From NCBI RefSeq assembly GCF_963678635.1, contig NC_087070.1, forward strand, positions 54,414,617 through 54,478,616: DNA of 64,000 nt. The letters are read 5' to 3'. Positions 57,416 through 64,000 of the stretch are shown one piece after another (positions within the stretch are counted from its first letter, which is position 1; every line of letters starts with the position of its first letter). The notes under the pieces were generated by a model that searched no databases, was not told where the DNA came from, and worked only from the letters and a program-made list of their open reading frames with translations. Position numbers and translations under genes: made by a program. This stretch comes from Symsagittifera roscoffensis (taxonomy: Eukaryota > Xenacoelomorpha > Acoela > Convolutidae).

Positions 57416-60400
57416 AGAAACTAGAGATTAATGTTAAATGCGATTTCAACGAGTGTGAATACACAGCTGAAGTTGGAACGAACTGAAATTAAGCAGAGAA
57501 ATAACCCAGCCGAAATATTACGTAGTTTGTGTTGAATGCTGCCTGAGTTTAGATCGCAGGTTTTGTACGAGCTAAGTAATTTTGATTAGATCAAATGGCT
57601 TTATGACTTTTTTCGTTTTGGTCAAACATCACGTGACAAGCCTAAGTTATAACTTTCTCCTCCTTTTTTATATGAGTTTGGACAAAAATTTTGCATATCC
57701 CAGTGCCACTGTATAAATGACACATCAATTACTTATTGAAAAACTTATCCAAAAACCAACACTGAATCGTCTCTGAACATTTTTTTTATATAACTTGGGT
57801 AATGGATTCAGTGATGATGATCTATGTTAGTTACAACCCGGGTGCTGTTTTTCTATTGTAGCTGGTTCATATATCACCATTTTGCAACATCTACTGCAAG
57901 AAGGCACTTTCAATTTTTGTTAATTTTAGCTCATTCATATTCCAAAAACTTCATCAAAATCTCAGGTGAAGTCAATTTTCACTTCTAAGACAACATGTAT
58001 TGAAGTCTGTCTAAGACTGCTGCCGCAACACAATAGCGACGCATTATAAACAGTCATTCACATATTTCAGGGTTAACATTGCGCCCATTTTCAGTCTGGA
58101 GAGAGAATAGAGGAAAAGTTGAAATAATTTAGGGCTTACTCCGTAGGGCAAAATGCAGACGCATTTTCTTTTTTAAAACTCAATCAAGCACCCCTGGGAG
58201 TTGATTTCAAGTCGCAAAAATTCTCCATAGCATAATTACTAAAACATATTTCAAGCATGCAGAAGTGTCCCAGGTATTTTGAAAAAAAAATCAGTTTTTT
58301 AAAAAGTGATTTTTATTAAATAATTTTGTTTAAATATTAAATAATTTTTTTTTCAAGTTTTGAAAAGTTTTTTAACCTTTTTTTAGCCATCATTAATTGA
58401 AAAACTTTTCAAACCACAGGGAGTTGAAGTTCCAAACAAAAGATTAAACTATTTGTTTTCGGCAGAGCGGCTGTTAGGCAAATTTGTAAGTAGTAGTTTT
58501 ACAACTTGAATGGAGTTCTTTCAGCAGTGGGATTGGTTAGGGGCTAAAATGCACCGGCGTCCTCTAATCTTTCCCCGGAAAAGACCTCGGCGTACCAAGA
58601 CCACAGATAGTCTTATGGGGGTAGTTTTTGGCCGAAATTGATTAACAGCAGAAAATTGATGAACAGCAGAAAGGTTCTTGTTTACAATTTGAAATGTTCA
58701 TGCCATTTTCTGCAATCAAATTCTAAAAAAAAACAAATTTTGGCGTTTTGCATTTTTTGCTTTTGCGAAACTAAGATGTCTGACTGGAGATGAGACTGGA
58801 CTTGTTAAACTACATGAATTGAATTCGGCTGATAATATATTTTTTTGGAAATTTCCTTGGCTACAAACACTTTTTAATAAGATTTTGCTGTAAAACTAAA
58901 CTGGTTGAACTCGGATCTCAGATCTTTCGGCGTGTTGCTCTTTAAAGGATAGATTTGATTGTGGTTTAGTTGCTACTCTGGTCGATTTATTGGAAACTTA
59001 TTCCAAGAACCCTTCTCTCCCAATTTCAGGATCCAACTGGACCTTTTAAATTTAACGTTCCTCTAATCTCGAACGGCCAGCGAATAAAACTTTCGGACCC
59101 ATTGAGTTGATATTAAACATTTGGCTTTAACTGGAGTATCGAAGCATAAAACCCCAAATATTTTGAACAGTTATTACTAAACAGTTATTACTAAACCTTT
59201 ACTAATACTGATTCCCACTTTTGTTTCAGAGAGAGAGAGTTCTCATTACAAGTAAATCGTCTGCAACATTGCAAAATAACATTCGGTGCAATTTTGTTGT
59301 TTCTAAATACCTACCTGGGCACCCGTGAAAGAAATTGAAGTAAATCGTAAAATATTCCAGTCAAAATTGTACCGGAACTTGGGCTATATTATTATATTCC
59401 TTCTTTTGGTGAGTTTTATTTGTGTTCTCTGAAATTTGTCATATTTTTGGCTGCAAAAAAATAAATGATATCATTTTTATTCCTAATGAAATATTCATAG
59501 AGCTTTTCTAATTCTAAGAAAAAATAATTTAAAAGTCAGTCAACCACAATAAAAATCAGCATAAGAAAATAGAATTTAAGTCAACCACATAACCGCTGTT
59601 AAATTTTGAGAACATGCGCCAAAATTTCGTGTAGAAAAAAACCAAAACAAGCAGACTTAGAAAATCATTGATGATCGAAAAATGAGTCTCGGCATGTCGC
59701 AGCAAATTGTATGAACGGAGAGCTAGCGAAGGATAATTGGTCTCAAAATTTCCAAATTGGTCTCTCGAAAATCAATCCTTTGCCTTTTTGGCTCAATAAT
59801 GGAACAATTCAAACCAAGTATTTTTCGGTTCTTTTTTAGTTCCCCCTTTTATATTTTTGAAATTCAATTTATGAAAATCTTTTTAAAATAATGTCTCGTA
59901 TTAATAACTAATCAAAACATGTCAGCGTGAACAAGTGTACAAATTTTTACCACATTTGTTTTATGCAAAGCGCCTTTGTGAACAACTTTTGCACAGCTTT
60001 TTTTATAACTATACGGGAAACTGGAAAAAAGCCGATTTTTAAAAGTTTTCTTGAAACCACCTGGAAGTTACAACTTATTTTTTGAGAAAAACTAACCCGA
60101 AAAATTTCAGGTCATATCTAACAACTTGCATTTTGTAATACAACATAACTGAAAAGCAAACTTATCTCAATTTCACAAAAATACTTTTTTTCTGAAAAAT
60201 CAGCTTGCCTCAATTGCACGAAAAAGCAATTTTTTGACAATTTGTAACAAGGATAGCGGGTTACTGTCAAGTGGCACAGAATGTTCCGACTTGTCTTAAA
60301 AAATACCACATAGTTCTTTTTTTTTCAAATTATTGTCATTTTTTGTCGGCGTGGTGTGATAAAAAGAACTGACAAAAAACTGCAGATTAGGTATATTCGA

Positions 60401-60569
60401 CATTCATAGTTAAATCAGCAAATTGAAAACCAAATTATTTGAAAAAGCTACTTGAAAAATGAAAAAAAAATGGCGCTTAAATACTCAAAGTTAACTAATA
60501 TTACTCAAGTAAAACTAAATTGTTACTTTTTGAATTAAGCTATTGTAAGCTTTTAAGTAGATAAAATAA
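57416..60569. other. Long AT-rich stretch without recognised features
   Basis: I see no ORF with coding character, no tandem repeats beyond a short GA run at 59230-59240, and no match to the repeat families above. Confidence 0.4.
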
Positions 60570-60790
60570 AACTGCTCGATCGCTTTATTCGCTCGAAGTA
60601 AGGCGAAGTAAGACCAAAATTTCAAACCGGTTTTTCAAAATGGCTCGAATCACGACTGTAAGTGCTTTAATTTGATATATCACTTAACCCAGTCCGATGA
60701 TTGTGTGGTAATTGATTTTGCGTAAAAAAAACTAAAACACACCAGAATGCAAAGTCCCCTTCCCATTTTCAATGGTCGGAAGAATAAAGA
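60570..60790 (+). repeat. Second repeat family, copy at 60.6 kb
   Basis: CTCGATCGCTTTATTCGCTCG at the left, CTCGAATCACGACTGTAAG, and CTAAAACACACCAGAATGCA near the right end match 35910-36145 and the inverted copy at 27120-27320. Confidence 0.65.
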
Positions 60791-60923
60791 ACATCTGTTT
60801 TAGCTATTAATAGGAATAAATCAAAAAATTTAAAAATGTGGTTATCATTCATAACTTAAGAGTCATATTTTTGACTGAGGGAGGAAATTGGCGTCATGCC
60901 TCAGCTGGCAACAAAGAATAAAC

Positions 60924-61223
60924 TTAAAAAAGTACACCTCGAAAAGTGTGGAAAGTTTCGAAGTAATTTAATCGGAACAAGCGACTGTCTTTTACCAATG
61001 CCCGTTTAAAACTCTTCTCCAAACCCTGTAAATTGTCGCATTCCTTCAAGTTTATAAATTGCTCATGTTTGCGAATTTTTTGTGGCGATTTGTCGCAGAT
61101 TCCAAGCGTGCAATACTTCGACTTCTTGGAATTTTTAATAGAATTTCCGATTTCTGATCTTTTCGTCACGTATTTTGATTTTTCATTACCTAATTCGAAT
61201 TTCCGGGTTCCGCTAAAACCCAT
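60924..61223 (-). CDS. Orphan 99-aa ORF, doubtful
   Basis: Minus-strand ORF from ATG 61221-61223 to TAA at 60924. The protein is lysine-rich with even composition and no low-complexity runs, and the stretch is richer in G+C than its surroundings. I recognise no domain. It could be an exon, a transposon fragment or chance. Confidence 0.25.
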   Translation of the reverse strand: MGFSGTRKFELGNEKSKYVTKRSEIGNSIKNSKKSKYCTLGICDKSPQKIRKHEQFINLKECDNLQGLEKSFKRALVKDSRLFRLNYFETFHTFRGVLF

Positions 61224-61494
61224 AGTCTGTTCATAGTCTGTTCATTTTTACAGTATCCATGATAATCGATTTTTTTTAGATGTGAACCCTACCCCCTGCC
61301 ACATCCCTCTAGTATGTCCTCCTACCACGTCCCCCACTACGTGCCCCTTTTTAATTTTTCGAACTTAAGACATTGTTTTCTATTTCAAACTTAAATTTTG
61401 AACGTTTAAATTCATTTTTTTCATAGTTTTTTTTTACAAAAAATGTAATTCATACTATTGCCAAAAAGTGGGAACTGTATAAGCAGCATTTTAT

Positions 61495-62160
61495 TTTGCT
61501 GGCGATTAACCAGCGCTATCAAACTGGAATATCGACTTTTTGACGCTTATGCCTGGGATGCCAAAGGTTCTGGGTTCGAAACTGACCGGACCTGTTTTTT
61601 TTTTTCAACACGGGAAATAGTCTGTTTCCAAAAAAATGTCGGCTTATTTTTGTCTGCTCATGTTGTATCGGCTTATTTGCATCATATTGCGTCTTTCGAC
61701 AAGCGAAAAAATTTTGTGTGCTCGTGTCTGTGTTTTGAGGTTGAGGGGGACTTATTATCTTAGTCTTATCGTTTTTTATTCTTTTTCGGCTTTTTTTATT
61801 TGCCTTTTTTGGGCTCAATAGGTTTCAGTCTATATTATATTGCCTTAGTGTCCTCAAATTGTTTCTTTTGATGGGCAAAAAAAGTGTTTTAAGGCGAGTG
61901 GTCTTATTAATTTTTCAGAAGTCTGAAGTCTTGTTGATTTTTTTTCGGCTTAAAGGGTTTCTGACAAGGTATTTTCGGCTTTGTTAACGCTTGGTACTTT
62001 TTCTTTCGATGCTTATTACACTTCCTATTGTTCTGTCATGTTTTTGTTTCAAAACTAGCCTTAGTCTTTTTGATAGAACTAGTTTTTTTCACCTTTTCGA
62101 TTTTTTCAGTTTTTTTTTGTTTTGTATCGCAAGTGGTGCGAAGCTCAGCTTCGCCTCTTT
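61495..62160 (+). repeat. Unrecognised repeat with hairpin head and tail (copy G)
   Basis: Head TGCTGGCGATTAACCAGCGC at 61498. A tRNA-like module follows with B-box GGTTCGAAACT at 61571. TCGGCTTA motifs lie at 61640 and 61668, TTTTGAGGTTGAGGGGGAC at about 61734 (as in copy C), and the tail GTATCGCAAGTGGTGCGAAGCTCAGCTTCGCC at 62124-62155. It is the shortest full-looking copy, about 660 bp. Confidence 0.7.
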
Positions 62161-62837
62161 GTTTATAAACAAATTGTATAGAATTGTACTTGTAGACTTT
62201 TCGGTGTATGGAAGTCAACCCGGGTGGTCATAATATTTTGTTCTACTCGCACTGCTGCAGCCATTAATTTTTGTTACAAAAACTCATTTTACATTAGTTT
62301 TTTCGAGACTTCTGATATATACTGATTCTGATATATACTTAGTCTGATTTTAGGCCTTGTTTCCTTGTCCCCAATGTTCTCAAAAATTTAAAAATAAATT
62401 ATTTTCACCGTAATTTGCAATATTCCGCACTACTCACTTAACCTTATTTCTGACAGACAAAACCCCAAAAGGGCTCATAAACGACTTCAGAGTTTTGGGT
62501 CATTAAATTATATCGTCAATAACAATGAAGGTGAAAATGGGCCTTTTCCTTATTTTATTTATAGCACATAACCAGATGATATGGCTCGGATTCAAACCCG
62601 CGAAGGTAGCCTTTTTCTTTATTTTCTATTGATCTTCTTGTTTGTTTAAGGCGAGCGTTAATGCTTTCTTTTGTCGGCATCAAACTCATAAGCTAATAAG
62701 GAGAGTGATTTCCTGGGCATGTAGCATGGAGTATTCTACTACAATGATTAAAAAAAGAAACTCAGACTATTTTTCCAAACCATGACCAACAAACCTTAAC
62801 ATTTATACCACACGCAGCTGAAAAACTAGTATTTTTT
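62161..62837. other. AT-rich sequence with a minus-strand B-box
   Basis: GGATTCAAACCCGCGA at 62588-62603 is a good B-box on the minus strand, but there is no matching A-box, so it is not called as a tRNA. Confidence 0.35.
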
Positions 62838-64000
62838 GTTATGCCACTTGCAAAGATTTTTTTCCCGTAAACAACTTTTCTTACAATTTTTCAATTTGCT
62901 TTATTTTTGAATCTTAACAATTTTTTCGCACTTGGGCTAGAGGAGATAACGCTGTCACCTTTGCACACTATGGTCTGAGGTTCGAATATCGGCTAGGCCT
63001 TGTTTTCTCCATTAAAAATGCGCTGAAAAAAATGTTCGGTAAAAGTTGATTTGTCGGACTCTACTTTATCTGCTCAAGTTTTGTCGGCTTAGTTGCCACA
63101 TCACTGGTTTTTCTTGTACTCTAAGCAAGTATCATGGTAGTTGCAAGTATTGTTCATTGTATGTTCTGGGGGAATGGAAACTTTTAAAAGTCTTCTAATG
63201 AAATCAATTTTTATTTCAGCTAAACTGGTGTATGCTTAAATATTGTCTGCTTTGTTTCCACTTCGTAAATTTTGTTCCGTTGCTATGATAAAATTCAAAT
63301 GACCTGCTTGGCTCACGTTTGTCTAGAATTCTTCTTTGATAAAAACGAGTTTTATGAAAACGTATGGGATCGGGTGATTATTTTTTAAAATGTTTTCTTT
63401 TTTTGCAAATATTTTAGTTTTTTCTCAAAACGTAATCAATCGATTTTCAAAAAATAGGAACCAGAGAAAAAGCTGCCTATTCTGCTTTGTGCCTGCATGC
63501 TCACCTAGTCTCTGTTTGTTTTATCACTTTGTCTGCAGACTTCGAAAAAGTATGTGGGGGATTATTTGACCTATATTTTTGATTTTTAAAACGTCCTCTG
63601 AACAACTATCCTCCCAAATCTGCGATTTTGGTTTCAATGAGTGGAACTTTATGACTTTCGGAATAATCAAGTTTTTAATTTTTTGACCGTTCTTTGAATT
63701 TTTTTGACTTTTTTCCAGATATATCTTCCCAAATCTGAGATTATTTGTTCAATCAAAGTTACAAGTTGCGTGAACTTCTTCTGTATAAGCGGCAAAGCGG
63801 CAACTTTTTCCAAAATCAATGGTTTCCAGAAATGTCAAGTTTTTGAATTGTTGACAGTTTTGGCGTGGGAACATTGATTGAAGTACTCGATCAGAAAAAC
63901 AAGCCGTACGGTGTTAAAATTTGGGAGAAAGGCGTTTAAAAATTAACTTTAAAAACTCTCTTAAAGTTATTTTTGTGACAATTTGATTGTTTTACAAAAT
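62838..64000 (+). repeat. Unrecognised repeat (copy H), runs off the window
   Basis: CACTTGCAAAGA at 62846 resembles a damaged head. A tRNA-like module at 62932-63003 has B-box GAGGTTCGAATATCG. From 63084 it follows copy E closely (GTCGGCTTAGTTGCCACATCACTGG), and 63560-63870 repeats the 170-bp units of copy E. Confidence 0.6.

Overview
This is a eukaryotic window, most likely from an invertebrate animal. Two nuclear genes for mitochondrial proteins carry short GT-AG introns: the ATP synthase OSCP subunit (25215-26315) and dihydrolipoamide dehydrogenase (32306-36498). Everything else I can recognise is transposons, satellite DNA and AT-rich interspersed repeats. Both genes have a TTTCAG- or TTGCAG-like acceptor only a few bases before the ATG, which would fit spliced-leader trans-splicing. 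I do not name a species.

Layout. 1-2112: scrambled, decayed remnant of a Ty3/gypsy-type element. 2354-25057: one giant (22.7 kb) LTR retrotransposon of the same family. Its two 903-904 bp LTRs differ by only about three substitutions and one indel, so it inserted recently. Its order is LTR, repeat-rich leader, Gag, zinc knuckles and protease, RT-RNase H, integrase with a long acidic tail, a 368-aa coiled-coil ORF, a ~2570-codon ORF, LTR. The giant ORF starts with an SGNH/GDSL hydrolase domain that keeps all four signature residues, followed by a second, decayed SGNH-like domain; the remaining ~1900 residues match nothing I know. The 3' LTR ends 157 bp before the OSCP start codon.

25.2-36.5 kb: the two housekeeping genes, both on +. 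Between them lie an old jockey-like LINE remnant, a nested 1.6-kb hAT transposon with a perfect 8-bp target duplication, and a minus-strand FLYWCH zinc-finger ORF. 36.5-64 kb: no recognisable host gene. It holds a 3.6-kb satellite of 29 almost identical 125-bp units, a broken CR1-like LINE (44.4-48.0 kb) with an inverted piece of its own endonuclease upstream, two small inverted-repeat elements (49.1-50.1 kb), a 30-bp repeat with a decapeptide register (53.8-54.2 kb), and several copies of an unrecognised repeat family. That family has a hairpin head, often a tRNA-like module, TCGGCTTA motifs and a hairpin tail.

The most unusual content is the giant retroelement, both for its SGNH and giant-ORF cargo and for a strand-specific hexamer, CTNGAG. 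I counted it 11 times in the 904-bp 5' LTR, where about one is expected, and it recurs through the rest of the element.
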